A DNA stretch of 64,000 bases, taken from Psychrobacter okhotskensis (lineage in GTDB: Bacteria > Pseudomonadota > Gammaproteobacteria > Pseudomonadales > Moraxellaceae). A program made the position numbers and the translations under genes. The stretch spans positions 104,879 through 168,878 of the forward strand of contig NZ_JABRVQ010000004.1 of NCBI RefSeq assembly GCF_013248965.1, given 5' to 3'. The notes under the pieces were generated by a model, which saw only the letters and a program-made list of their open reading frames with translations, was not told the DNA's origin and did not search any database. Positions 45,343-55,161 of the stretch are shown in pieces. The first letter of the stretch is position 1; every line of letters begins with the position of its first letter.

Positions 45343-46865
45343 GAGCGCACTCCTGTTTGCTGACGACTGTTTTTCGTCTGGCAGTTTTTAGCATGGTTGT
45401 CCGTGATAAATGGCGCGGTCAAAAATCCTCTAACGGCGCCCATATAACGGGGAATATCAAATAAGAAAGAGTCATGACCATGTGGCGCATCGACATTGAT
45501 ATAGTTGACAGGTTTGCCAGTCGCCATCAAGGCATCGACAATCTCTTGTGAGCGCTCAGGAGCAAAGCGCCAGTCGGTGGTAAACGACACCACTAAGTAC
45601 TGACACTGAGTGTGGGCAAAGGCCGCTTTGAGCGCCGCTAATTCTTGCTGACGATCGTTTTCAGTGTCAGTTTGAGTTTCGCTGTCAGTTTCATCGCCAG
45701 TTGCTAAGTTATCAGTTGCTAAGGTAGCTTCAAGCGCATGCTGTGCCGCTTGTTTGGTCGCATTTTTAGTCGTTTCGACAGACGCCGCGATTGAGTCGTC
45801 AAGTAGCGATCCAGACTCCGACGGATTTGTAGAGTCTACTGATGGTGCTGTTGACTGGGTTGATGACTGCCCTGACAGATAGCCACGCGTTGGATCAAAA
45901 TAATCCAAAGCTTTGGTCATCAGCAAATAAGTATTGGCATCGAAATTTTCGCTAAAGCGTTCGCCTTGATAGCGAAGATAGCTTTCAACCTGAAACTCGA
46001 CATCATAGCCATACATAAATTTGCCAGATTTTAAATCACGACCAAATTTAGCCTTCATCGCATCATCGGTCAAATAGGTGATATGACCAACCATACGTGC
46101 GAGGATCAGTCCGCGACGAGGGTAGGTGCCAGCTTGTAAATAGCGTCCATCCTTAAAGTCGGGGTCAGACAATATGGACTGACGTGCGACTTCATTAAAG
46201 GCAATATTCTGGGCAGAGAGTTTGGGCGTACTGGCAATGACCACGCAGCGTTTTAAACGATTTGGATAGTCGACCGACCATTGTAGTGCTTGCATACCGC
46301 CCATTGAGCCACCGACGATGGCATGCCAGACGTCAATGCCCAAGCGATCTGAGAGCATGGCTTGGGTTTTTACCCAGTCTTTGATGGTAACCAACGGAAA
46401 GTCAGGGCCATAGACCTCTGCTTCGCTAGTGTTATCTGCTTGTTTTGCATTGACACTGTCAGGATTAATCGTCGTTGGACCAGTAGAGCCAAAACAGCTG
46501 CCAATATTATTGAGGCATACCACATAAAAGCGGTTGGTATCGATGGCTTTATTGGGGCCAATCATATTGTCCCACCAGCCGGCCTTTTTATCATCGGCAC
46601 TGTGCAAACCTGCTGCGTGATGGTTGCCGGACAAGGCATGACAGATTAATATGGCATTTGATTTGTCGCTATTAATAGTGCCATAAGTCTCTACCATTAA
46701 GTCAAATGAGGGCAGGGTGCGGTTGCACTCCAAGGTCAAGGGTTCGGCAAAATGGAAGTTCTGTGGTGTGACGATTCCAACTGAGCCAACGGTATCGACT
46801 GAGCTATCCACATGAGCGTGATCTTTTGGGGAGTGGTCACTGGTACTATCAGGACGTGCGTTCAA
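45339..46865 (-). CDS. metX: Homoserine O-acetyltransferase MetX
   Basis: MetX acylates L-homoserine in the first dedicated step of methionine synthesis. The alpha/beta-hydrolase core is clear: [11 protein letters not shown], the nucleophile elbow [11 protein letters not shown] with the catalytic Ser, [13 protein letters not shown], then the Asp/His part ([31 protein letters not shown]). Between YFDPTRGYL and CQYLVVSF lies an unusual ~75-residue acidic Ser/Thr-rich insertion (DNA about 45650-45875). The N-terminus is also longer than usual. No ATG is available near the start; TTG 46865 with GAGGT upstream is my choice, and a TTG at 46886 is the alternative. It forms an operon with metW. Confidence 0.93.
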   Translation of the reverse strand: MNARPDSTSDHSPKDHAHVDSSVDTVGSVGIVTPQNFHFAEPLTLECNRTLPSFDLMVETYGTINSDKSNAILICHALSGNHHAAGLHSADDKKAGWWDNMIGPNKAIDTNRFYVVCLNNIGSCFGSTGPTTINPDSVNAKQADNTSEAEVYGPDFPLVTIKDWVKTQAMLSDRLGIDVWHAIVGGSMGGMQALQWSVDYPNRLKRCVVIASTPKLSAQNIAFNEVARQSILSDPDFKDGRYLQAGTYPRRGLILARMVGHITYLTDDAMKAKFGRDLKSGKFMYGYDVEFQVESYLRYQGERFSENFDANTYLLMTKALDYFDPTRGYLSGQSSTQSTAPSVDSTNPSESGSLLDDSIAASVETTKNATKQAAQHALEATLATDNLATGDETDSETQTDTENDRQQELAALKAAFAHTQCQYLVVSFTTDWRFAPERSQEIVDALMATGKPVNYINVDAPHGHDSFLFDIPRYMGAVRGFLTAPFITDNHAKNCQTKNSRQQTGVRS

Positions 46866-47141
46866 AGCTACCTCGCAAGACGACAATTATCAATTATCAA
46901 TAAAAAAATAGGATGGCAATATGCTTGCCTATTGTATGGCGATGCGCGGATGAGCACAACCTTCGAGTTGAGTCTTTCGAGCGCAGTGACCATCCAGTGC
47001 GTATCAAATTGTATTAGTGTGCTTTTACCACGCGCTATCGATCTATAAAATGCTACACTCATAACGCAGTCATTCAATAATGACTTAATAATCTTTTACC
47101 TCATATTCTTCTTTAATTAACCTAATAATAAATAATACTCT

Positions 47142-48161
47142 ATGAAACCTAAATTGCCCCCACGTATTGCCGTTTTATTGGTCAACCTTGGTACGCCTGA
47201 TGAGCCGACAGCGCCTGCGGTACGTCGCTACCTCAAACAATTCTTATCAGACCCACGGGTGATTGAAATCCCAAAATTCCTGTGGGCGATTATCCTAAAT
47301 CTGTTTGTGTTGCCAAGCCGTCCTAAACGGGTGGCAGAAGCTTATGCCAGTATTTGGGATGGTGACTCGCCAATGCGCAATATCCTGAACCAACAAGTGG
47401 CGATGTTAGATACGCGTTTGGCTGAGCAGGTTGCACCATTTCGTGTTTCTGTCCATTCTGCAATGAGCTATGGCAATCCAGGTTTGCCCGATGTGATGGA
47501 CAAACTGCGTAGCGAAGGCGTTGACCACTTTGTGATGTTACCCGTATTTCCACAGTATTCAGCGACTTCAACGGGTGCAGTGTACGATGCCATTACTAAA
47601 TGGTCGCTAAAGCAGCGTAACTTGCCTAATATTACGATCGTTAAAGACTACTTTGCGCATCCTTTATATATAAAAGCATTAGCGGATAGTATTCGCCGCT
47701 TTCAAGCGGTACATGGCAAACCTGACAAGCTGATGTTTAGCTTCCACGGTATTCCGCAGCCGTATATGGATAAAGGCGACCCTTATCCTAGACGTTGTAA
47801 ATGTACCGCAGCGCAAGTCGCGCACGAGCTTGGTCTAAAAGATGACGAATGGATTATTAGTTTTCAGTCACGCTTTGGTAAGCAAGAATGGGTTAAGCCT
47901 TATACCGACGTCATACTCGATGAATGGGCTAAATCAGGTGTAAAGTCAGTACAAATTCTCAGTCCAGCGTTCTCAGCGGATTGTCTAGAAACGTTGGAAG
48001 AATTGGCGATTGAGAACCGTGAGAACTTTCTTCATGCTGGCGGGCAAGAGTATCACTATATTCCAGCGCTGAATGCCGATGAGGCGCACATAGATTTGTT
48101 AGAAGCTATTAGTGCGCCATTGGTCAAAGGTTGGGCAGGCACTTTGGATGGTTGGGCTTAA
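47142..48161 (+). CDS. hemH: Ferrochelatase
   Basis: HemH inserts ferrous iron into protoporphyrin IX, the last step of haem synthesis. It has [20 protein letters not shown] at the N-terminus, [18 protein letters not shown], the metal-binding His in [20 protein letters not shown] and a C-terminal [15 protein letters not shown]. The 339 residues are normal. The [14 protein letters not shown] segment has a Cys pair (CKC); no cluster-binding set is evident. It is a single gene, divergent from metX and ended by a strong terminator. Confidence 0.96.
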   Translation: MKPKLPPRIAVLLVNLGTPDEPTAPAVRRYLKQFLSDPRVIEIPKFLWAIILNLFVLPSRPKRVAEAYASIWDGDSPMRNILNQQVAMLDTRLAEQVAPFRVSVHSAMSYGNPGLPDVMDKLRSEGVDHFVMLPVFPQYSATSTGAVYDAITKWSLKQRNLPNITIVKDYFAHPLYIKALADSIRRFQAVHGKPDKLMFSFHGIPQPYMDKGDPYPRRCKCTAAQVAHELGLKDDEWIISFQSRFGKQEWVKPYTDVILDEWAKSGVKSVQILSPAFSADCLETLEELAIENRENFLHAGGQEYHYIPALNADEAHIDLLEAISAPLVKGWAGTLDGWA

Positions 48162-48183
48162 ACGATTGTATTTATTAAACCAT

Positions 48184-48218
48184 AAAAAAATACCGAACAT
48201 CGTGTTCGGTATTTTTTT
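48184..48218 (+). terminator. Bidirectional terminator after hemH
   Basis: A perfect stem ATACCGAACA / TGTTCGGTAT type hairpin with A and T runs on the two sides lies between hemH and the convergent acidic-protein gene. Confidence 0.92.
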
Positions 48219-48233
48219 GTCTAAACAGTTATC

Positions 48234-48566
48234 CTAAAAATCATCATCGTTACTACGTTCAGCGGCTTCTCTATCAGCGATATCCATCGCATCTGGATAA
48301 TCACTGTCATCTAAATTGTCTTGAACCAATACTTCATCGACGCGCGATTCATCGATATTTTGACGATGCATGGGCGTCAATCCTTGCGTTGCATCTGTGC
48401 CGACTTCCGAATTGTCAAAGCCCGCGCTATTATCAATGACATCATCATTATCGATGGTATGTAGCATGGGATTGTCTAAATCAACTTCTTGGCTGTTATC
48501 ATTGATGTCGGTATCACCTTGGATATGATCCATCTCTTCTGGTAACGGCGTTTTTGAATGATCCAT
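48234..48566 (-). CDS. Small acidic protein of unknown function
   Basis: The 110-residue product is extremely rich in Asp, Glu and Asn (for example DNDDVIDNSAGFDNSE and DNLDDSDYPDAMDIAD), with no signal peptide, membrane helix or Cys. It is probably disordered and cytoplasmic. A good ribosome binding site (AAGGAACC) precedes the ATG, which supports a real gene. I recognise no family; acidic proteins of this kind are scattered in Moraxellaceae. Confidence 0.7.
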   Translation of the reverse strand: MDHSKTPLPEEMDHIQGDTDINDNSQEVDLDNPMLHTIDNDDVIDNSAGFDNSEVGTDATQGLTPMHRQNIDESRVDEVLVQDNLDDSDYPDAMDIADREAAERSNDDDF

Positions 48567-48726
48567 AAGGGGTTCCTTGTTCGTTGTTATTAATGGTTAT
48601 TATTGATGGCTATGGTTGTTTTTACTTATCACGCTGAGTGTGACGCGTTATGATGACGACTGATAGTAGTAAGGTGTGACAGGATGTTCAAAAAATGTAA
48701 GATGAATCATAAATAAGAGGTGCTTA

Positions 48727-50031
48727 ATGGTCGCCAGTAAGAAGGGTTTAATCACATTCTCGTTAATAACAGCCTCGTTGCTCAGTACCACGGTAGGTCT
48801 GACGGCTTGCGAACGACTGCCTTTCGTTAATGCTGATAGCACTAGAGAAAAGGTTAAGGTACAACAGCCGCTGGTGATTGATAGCAAACTCCCGACCGCT
48901 ACGACGGTGATTGATTGCACACAATTAACACCCAAGCAGACGGTGGTGATAAAAGGTCATAGCGCACTCAGTAACAGCTGTGATTTGACAGGCAAGTCGC
49001 TACGCTTTGAGCTCAATGAGTCAAACAGTTCACTCGACTGTCGGGGCGCACGGCTTAGTACTATGGCTGATGATCCATCAAAGGTCAGCGCCATTACTAT
49101 TAAGCCGAAAACAGATAGAGCTATCGATAATATAGCTGTGGCCAATTGTCATGTGGATGGCTATGGTCATGCGCTGCACATTCGCCAATATAGCAACCCC
49201 AATCAGCGTTACGCGCGCGGCTTTACCAACCCTGCTGACAACCGCACCCTTGCGCCAAGCAATATCCGCGTCATTAATGTCAGTAGTCGCAATAGTATTA
49301 ATAGCGGCATGTTCGTCGGAGATCATGCGCATAACATTACTTTTGATACAGTGCATATCCACAACGCAGGCACCGTTGGGCTCTATTTAGAGTTTGGTAG
49401 TCGTGATAACGTGATTAAAAACTCTGTCTTCGTCGGTAATGGCTTTCGTACCTTTAAACCCAATCGTGAGGCGATTGCCGTTGATTCGTCGAGCAACAAT
49501 CGTATCGAAAACAATCAATTTATTCATAATGGCGCAGGCAGTATATTGCTCTATCGCAATTGTTTTGAGCATGCCGACGATCCGGCGCGGAGCAATCACT
49601 TTAAGCGTACTGAGTCGAGCCGTGACAATATTATCGTTAACAATACCTTTGAAGATGAGCCAGTCGGTGTTTGGGTGGCGTCAAGGCAGTCGCGCAATCT
49701 AAAAGGTTTTGAATGCGGCGCTTATTTAGTGAAGCAAACGCCATTTGCCAGCTATCATTTGGACAGTGCTAAAGACAATCAGATTATCAATAACCGTTTT
49801 GAGCAGGTAGAGCAAGGCATTATCGTAGAGGATGACGGCACGCTAATTAAGGGCAATAAGTTTGCAGCAAACGTCCGCTTACCTATTATTGTTGGTTCTG
49901 AGATTCGGGAAGACAGCGCAGCAGGCGCAGTCAAAGATACGCGGATTGACAATAATACCTTTATCGATAAATCTATCGAGCAGGCTATTGATATTAGACC
50001 AGCAAGCAAAACGGCTACTCATATTGAGTAG
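48727..50031 (+). CDS. Lipoprotein with right-handed parallel beta-helix
   Basis: The 434-residue protein has a lipoprotein signal with lipobox LTAC (Cys28) and then a long run of short beta-helix rungs rich in Asn and Asp: NSINSGMFVGDHAHNITF, SRDNVIKNSVFVGNG, SSNNRIENNQFIHN, SRDNIIVNNTFEDEPVGVWV and KDNQIINNRFEQVEQGIIVE. This is the PbH1/NosD-like fold used by pectate lyases, alginate epimerases and copper-site chaperones. Catalytic residues are not evident, so the substrate is unknown. It should be anchored in the outer membrane or inner leaflet after LspA processing. It is a single gene; the ATG has a weak AGAGGTG site upstream. Confidence 0.85.
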   Translation: MVASKKGLITFSLITASLLSTTVGLTACERLPFVNADSTREKVKVQQPLVIDSKLPTATTVIDCTQLTPKQTVVIKGHSALSNSCDLTGKSLRFELNESNSSLDCRGARLSTMADDPSKVSAITIKPKTDRAIDNIAVANCHVDGYGHALHIRQYSNPNQRYARGFTNPADNRTLAPSNIRVINVSSRNSINSGMFVGDHAHNITFDTVHIHNAGTVGLYLEFGSRDNVIKNSVFVGNGFRTFKPNREAIAVDSSSNNRIENNQFIHNGAGSILLYRNCFEHADDPARSNHFKRTESSRDNIIVNNTFEDEPVGVWVASRQSRNLKGFECGAYLVKQTPFASYHLDSAKDNQIINNRFEQVEQGIIVEDDGTLIKGNKFAANVRLPIIVGSEIREDSAAGAVKDTRIDNNTFIDKSIEQAIDIRPASKTATHIE

Positions 50032-50098
50032 CCGTCATTGTGATTTACATTAGATAAGCATCATCGCTCATAGATACGATAGCGGATAGGCGCTGCTG

Positions 50099-50887
50099 TT
50101 ATTGGGCGCCCACTTTTGTATTGATCCAGCGAATAAGTGGATCAGGAGTGACCTGCGAGAGAGTCTGAAAAACTTTGGCCGGTATACCAACAGAGTAGTG
50201 CGTACTTTTTAGCTTACGGTTGGGGCTGGTGCTCAATTTGCATAAAGTCTTGGCCACATCATGGACGGTCAAGTTAATACCTAAACGGTCAATACTGGTG
50301 ACTTCGATGTCTTTGGTCATGTCGGACTTGACCCAGAGTGGCATCACATCAATGACTTTGATGCCGAGTTTCTCATATTCAATATTGAGACCTTCGGTGA
50401 GACCACGTACAAAAAACTTACTGGCCGCATAAGTGGCAACCTCAGGCTGACCATAGATAGCCGATGCCGAGGACACATTGACGATTTTGCCATCTTTGCT
50501 CTCCGCCAAATAAGGCGCTAGCTTATGACAACCAATCAGCACGCCCTTACAGTTGACGTCGATGAGCGACAATTGCTCTTCTAATGCTGTCTTTGGCAAT
50601 GCTCCGCTAACCAGCACACCCGCATTATTAATCAGCGTATCGATGCCGCCAAAGTTATTAATCATTTGCTCGATAGCGCCATCCCATGAATCAGGCTGAG
50701 TGACATCTAACTGACCAATAATGATGCGTTTCTTTTTTACGGCCTTTTTAAAGGCTTTGTCTTCGATAGCCTGCTCAAGCGTCGTTGTATTGGTTGCAAA
50801 TAATCCAACGTTGTGACCTTTGGTGGCCAATCTTTTGGCAGCGGCCAGACCGATACCGCGTGATGCACCTGTAATTAATATATTCAT
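50099..50887 (-). CDS. Short-chain dehydrogenase/reductase
   Basis: The 262-residue protein is a classical SDR: NAD(P)-binding TGASRGIGLAAAKRL, the NNAGV motif (LINNAGVLVSGAL), catalytic Ser in NVSSASAIYGQP and Tyr/Lys in YAASKFFVRG. The Arg in TGASRGIG suggests NADP preference. The substrate cannot be told; the closest familiar types act on lipids or hydroxyacids. ATG 50887 is used, since the frame upstream starts only with TTG. It is apparently a single gene. Confidence 0.87.
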   Translation of the reverse strand: MNILITGASRGIGLAAAKRLATKGHNVGLFATNTTTLEQAIEDKAFKKAVKKKRIIIGQLDVTQPDSWDGAIEQMINNFGGIDTLINNAGVLVSGALPKTALEEQLSLIDVNCKGVLIGCHKLAPYLAESKDGKIVNVSSASAIYGQPEVATYAASKFFVRGLTEGLNIEYEKLGIKVIDVMPLWVKSDMTKDIEVTSIDRLGINLTVHDVAKTLCKLSTSPNRKLKSTHYSVGIPAKVFQTLSQVTPDPLIRWINTKVGAQ

Positions 50888-51140
50888 AATGGCTCGCTTT
50901 ATAGTTATCAATGAGTTAAATCGAGGTGCATTACCAGCTGACTATATGTAGATAAACAGTTACACACAGCTACGGTTTTAATGTAAGGATCAAGACCATC
51001 CATTACAATCGTTATCGTCCCTCGTGCTTAGACTCAGTATAACAAACTAATGGACAAGGATTGTGCTTAAGATAATTACTAGTGGCAACCTAACGCTACG
51101 TCTATATTTACTTAACAGTTATTGAGTCACCACTATGGGG

Positions 51141-51677
51141 CTATTGGTTAATATGACTCAATTCAAAGTTTAATTTACGCAATAGGCATGATTCAAAATC
51201 GCTTAATTTAAATCGCCATAAATAAACCAACGCGATCACATAAATAATCGTTTCCGCGAACTCTTCGACTATGCCACCCAAAGTGTGGGGGAACATAATA
51301 GCGTTCTCTCCCATATATTGTAATATGGCCAAAGTGGCGACACCAAGATAGAGCGATACGTCTACATCTTTTAGTATTGCTCAAAGGTAGCGCCATGAGT
51401 AAATCAATAAGCCAACGCTCATCAGGTAGATTACTAAAAGCACAGCGTCCTCCCACCAGTCATAAGAATGACTGAGAAGCGAAAAATTACTTGGGATAAA
51501 TAATTCTGGTAAATAGTTTAACTCACGACGAATGACCGCGACGAATACGAGAACTGAGGCCAACCAAAAGGCTTTAATTTGTTTGACATGACTCTGTGCT
51601 ACGTACTGCGCGCAGCGTAGCAAGCAAGCTATTAATAGGATAATACTGGGAATTTCAATGAAGCCATCTGTCGCCAA
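51141..51677 (-). pseudogene. Membrane protein gene interrupted by an in-frame TGA
   Basis: The frame starts with TTG 51677, preceded by AGGAG 9 bp upstream, and encodes several hydrophobic helices (IPSIILLIACLLRCA, WLASVLVFVAV, DAVLLVIYLMSVGLLI). It reads to SWRYL and then meets TGA at 51381-51383. The same frame continues without a break: AILKDVDVSLYLGVATLAIL, QYMGENAIMFPHTLGG, EEFAETIIYVIALVYLWRFK, ending at 51141. A single TGG-to-TGA change would explain it. The intact protein would have ~178 residues and four or five helices. I do not recognise the family. Two truncated products or rare read-through are alternatives; sequencing error cannot be ruled out. Confidence 0.7.
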
Positions 51678-51710
51678 AATAAGGCACTCCTGCTTTTTTT
51701 TGAAATAAAA

Positions 51711-51732
51711 AAGTGAGCCCTTGGGCCCACTT
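51711..51732 (-). terminator. Terminator after polA
   Basis: The stem AAGTGAGCCC / GGGCCCACTT with one mismatch is followed on the minus strand by TTTTTTATTTC. Confidence 0.8.
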
Positions 51733-51855
51733 CAAACCGTAAATTGTCTCATAAGACCAGATAATTTAATGTACTGCTATTATACAGCGAAATGCCTTAT
51801 CATGCCATTATGTAATTTAACTAATCAGTCATATCTCATTGTTAATACTACACAA

Positions 51856-54834
51856 TCAATGCGCCTCATCCCAGTTTTGACCACTATCGGTCTCCACCAA
51901 TAACGGTACCGCGAAGTCTACATGCCAACCTTTTTCCACGGCTGTCGTCCTTAAGACGTCTTGCATGGCATCGGTAATCAACTGGCTAATTTCATCAACC
52001 TTGTCGCTATCCACTTCGAACACCAGCTCATCATGGACTTGTAGCAGCATTTTGGCTTGCTCTCTTGGCAGTACTTTATCGACGGCAATCATGGCAAGCT
52101 TAATTAGGTCGGCGGCAGAGCCTTGTAGCGGCGCGTTAATCGCTGCGCGTTCTGCCCCTTGCTTAACCATACGATTGCTATGATTGATATCTGGCGTATA
52201 GAGCTTGCGACCTAATATCGTCTCGACATAGCCTTTTTCATAAGCGCTGGCACGCGTATTGATCATGTAGTCTTTGACGCTTGGATAACGCTCAAAATAC
52301 ATATCGATATAATCTTGCGCCTCATTACGGCTCATTTGCAGTTGCTTGGCTAGTCCAAAGGCACTCATGCCGTACAGCAGACCGAAGTTAATGGCTTTAG
52401 CGTTGCGGCGCTCGGTGGCGCTGACCTCTTCAACCGTTTTGCCTAAGACTTCAGCAGCCGTTGCGGTATGAATATCTAGGCCCTCGTTAAAGGCGCGGGT
52501 TAAGTTCTCATCGCCTGAGAAATGCGCCATCAGACGTAATTCAATCTGTGAATAATCCGCAGCCAGAATAACGCGACCTTCTGGCGCGATAAACGCTTGG
52601 CGAATCAGGCGACCAGTGGCGGTACGAATAGGAATATTCTGCAAGTTAGGATCAGTGGATGATAAACGACCGGTGCTGGTCAATGCTTGATGGTAGCTGG
52701 TATGCACGCGATCCGTCTCCGCATCTGCGACATTATCGAGCGCATCGGTATAGGTGCTTTTGAGCTTGGACAGTCCGCGATATTCCAATGTGATATCGAC
52801 CAATGGGTGGTCAATCTTTGATAATACCGCTTCGCCAGTCGAGTATTGACCAGATTTGGTTTTCTTGCCACCCGGCACGCCCAGTTTTTCAAACAGCATC
52901 TCACCCAGTTGCTTTGGTGAGCCTAAGTTAAATTCTTCACCGGCGACTTCATACGCGCGTTTTTCTAGCGTGATGATTTCTTCATCGAAGCGTTTTGATA
53001 GCTCGTTTAAAAATGAGCGCTTGATTAAAATGCCATTTGCTTCCATTTGGCAGAGTATCTCGGCAGTTGGAATCTCTAGCTCATGTAAGAGCTTGGCATT
53101 ATTTTTATCATCAGCAAGCTTTTCACTAAACAAATCAAACAACTGATAAGTGATGTCGGCATCTTCGCAAGCATAGTCACTGGCGATATCGATGGCGACT
53201 TGATCAAAGGTGACTTGCTTGGCGCCTTTGCCGGCGACGTCCTCAAAGCTGATGGTCTGGGTGTGCAAATAATGGCGCGCCAAATCATCCATGCCGTGAC
53301 GAGTAGCTGCCGCATTGATGACATAGCTGGCAAGCATGGTATCCATTGCCCAGTTATTAGGGCTGGCATGGATAGCGCCTACTAAATCAATACCATAATG
53401 ACTGAGAATATGCGCGTCATATTTTAGGTGTTGACCGATTTTGCCTATTTTTGAATTTTCCAAAACAGGTTTAAGTTTCGCTAATACCGTATCACGATCA
53501 AGTTGCTTTGCAGTCAGCTCATCACCTTCCAGACGATGAGTCAGCGGAATATAATAGGCTTCATGCGCTTGCAGGGCAAAAGACAGCCCGACGATTTCGG
53601 CTTGACGCCAATAGACGCTGGTCGTTTCGGTATCAATAACGAAGTGCGGTGCAGCCTCTAATAATTTAACCAAGCTGTCAAAGGCAGGCTCGTCTAAAAT
53701 CGTATGCCATGCTCTATCAGGATTTTTGCTGTCAGTGATATTCTCAATAGTGCTTGATTGTAGCGACTTAGCTATTTGCGCTTGTGACTCGGCATCGGCT
53801 TGACTGTTAGCGACACTTTGCGAGCCGTTGGCTGGATGGTTTGGGTGGTCAAGAGACGCTAGCTCGTTTCTAAACTCAAGCTCATTATACAATTCGCGTA
53901 ATTCATCTATATGGGCACATGGATCGGTATTGATTTTTAGATCGTTCCAGTCCTGACCGATAGCTAAGTCTGTCACGATGGTGGCAAGCTTCCTATTAAA
54001 CGGAATATCATCAGCATGTTCAATCAAACCTTTGGCACCTCGACCTTTGATAAAACCAATATGCTTTAACATATTGCCGATGTCGCCATACTCAACGAGT
54101 AGGTCTTTTGCCGTTTTTTTACCGATACCAGGCACGCCTTTTATACCGTCTGAGGCATCGCCCATCAAGGTCAAAAAATCAATCATTTGATTTGGCATAA
54201 TACCAAGCTTGTCTACGACCGCTTGAGTGTCCGTGACTTTGCCAGTAAAGCTGTCTTCCAATATTACGCAGTCATTAACCAGCTGCATCATGTCTTTATC
54301 GCCGGTGGATATGACGACGTGATGGCCTTGTTCAACCGCACGATGCGCCAGTGTCCCGATGATATCATCGGCTTCTGCACCCTCGATGCGTAACAGTGGA
54401 ATACCTAATGCGGTCACCAAGCGATGAATATAAGGAATCTGCTCTACCAGCTCTATGTCGATGGGCGGACGAGCGGCCTTGTAATCAGCAGACATATGGT
54501 GGCGAAAAGTCGGTGACTTGGTATCAAAGCAAACCGCCATATGAGTAGGGTGATAACGACGCATCAGCTTGAGTAACGCATTGAGCGTGCCACGGATGGC
54601 ATTGGTGATCAGGCCTTGCGAGTTTTGCATGGTCTTCGGTAAGGCATGATAAGTGCGAAACAGATAGTAAGAGCCATCAACCAAAATAAAAGGCGGCTGA
54701 TTGCTGTCCACATGACTGGTGTCCATGGTCGCCACATTGGGCATAGTCTCAAAGTTTGGCAAGACTGCAGGATCAATCGCTTGATGGGAGTTGTGGTCAC
54801 TGTCGGTCATGGAGTCGGTCATAGGATCAGTCAT
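51856..54834 (-). CDS. polA: DNA polymerase I
   Basis: Pol I fills gaps and removes RNA primers in replication and repair. After a ~45-residue polar extension, the 5'-3' exonuclease domain begins (FILVDGSYYLFRTYHALP, YKAARPPIDIELVEQIPYI). The 3'-5' proofreading domain has FVIDTETTSVYWR with the metal-binding Asp and Glu. The polymerase domain has motif A ILAADYSQIELRLMAHFSGD, motif B RRNAKAINFGLLYGMSAF and motif C LLQVHDELVFEV. All three activities should be present. The start is uncertain: GTG 54843 and ATG 54834 both lack a clear ribosome binding site; I chose the ATG. A terminator follows. Confidence 0.96.
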   Translation of the reverse strand: MTDPMTDSMTDSDHNSHQAIDPAVLPNFETMPNVATMDTSHVDSNQPPFILVDGSYYLFRTYHALPKTMQNSQGLITNAIRGTLNALLKLMRRYHPTHMAVCFDTKSPTFRHHMSADYKAARPPIDIELVEQIPYIHRLVTALGIPLLRIEGAEADDIIGTLAHRAVEQGHHVVISTGDKDMMQLVNDCVILEDSFTGKVTDTQAVVDKLGIMPNQMIDFLTLMGDASDGIKGVPGIGKKTAKDLLVEYGDIGNMLKHIGFIKGRGAKGLIEHADDIPFNRKLATIVTDLAIGQDWNDLKINTDPCAHIDELRELYNELEFRNELASLDHPNHPANGSQSVANSQADAESQAQIAKSLQSSTIENITDSKNPDRAWHTILDEPAFDSLVKLLEAAPHFVIDTETTSVYWRQAEIVGLSFALQAHEAYYIPLTHRLEGDELTAKQLDRDTVLAKLKPVLENSKIGKIGQHLKYDAHILSHYGIDLVGAIHASPNNWAMDTMLASYVINAAATRHGMDDLARHYLHTQTISFEDVAGKGAKQVTFDQVAIDIASDYACEDADITYQLFDLFSEKLADDKNNAKLLHELEIPTAEILCQMEANGILIKRSFLNELSKRFDEEIITLEKRAYEVAGEEFNLGSPKQLGEMLFEKLGVPGGKKTKSGQYSTGEAVLSKIDHPLVDITLEYRGLSKLKSTYTDALDNVADAETDRVHTSYHQALTSTGRLSSTDPNLQNIPIRTATGRLIRQAFIAPEGRVILAADYSQIELRLMAHFSGDENLTRAFNEGLDIHTATAAEVLGKTVEEVSATERRNAKAINFGLLYGMSAFGLAKQLQMSRNEAQDYIDMYFERYPSVKDYMINTRASAYEKGYVETILGRKLYTPDINHSNRMVKQGAERAAINAPLQGSAADLIKLAMIAVDKVLPREQAKMLLQVHDELVFEVDSDKVDEISQLITDAMQDVLRTTAVEKGWHVDFAVPLLVETDSGQNWDEAH

Positions 54835-54927
54835 AAAGGTCACTTATCAGCTATTAGATAGAAATATGTGCTTATTATAACGATAAAAATGACGTGTGCC
54901 GAACTGCTTAAAAGTTATGATATGTTC

Positions 54928-55065
54928 TATAGTCAAAATATTCTAAAAACGCGATGGTATCGCTGATATCTATTTTTCGTCACCTCTGTCTGCGCAGGTA
55001 CGGCAAGCAAGAAAAATTGATATCAGCAATGGGTGATGGTTCGATACTACTTTTCACTCACTATA
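54928..55065. repeat. TATAGTCA-ended palindromic element, type II copy 2
   Basis: This 138-bp element starts TATAGTCAAAATATTC and ends TCACTCACTATA. Its core has CGCTGATATC and AAAAATTGATATCAGC with the shared centre CTCTGTCTGCGCAGG. It closely matches 18482-18630 over its length. It occupies most of the ohr-polA gap, which also contains the ohr terminator. Confidence 0.75.
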
Positions 55066-55095
55066 GCGTTATTATTTTTTGGCCAAAATTTAAGG

Positions 55096-55129
55096 AAAAA
55101 AAGAACCCAGCGTTAACTGAGCTCTTTTA
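55096..55129 (-). terminator. Terminator after ohr
   Basis: On the minus strand a 9-bp stem AGAGCTCAG / CTGGGTTCT (two G-U pairs) is followed by a run of Ts. Confidence 0.7.
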
Positions 55130-55161
55130 TATCTATTACTGATACTGTCATTGTTCAGGAA

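Noticed and set aside
51208..51456. 82-codon ORF overlapping the broken membrane-protein gene
   Set aside because: It is an out-of-frame shadow; the in-frame continuation across a TGA explains the region better.
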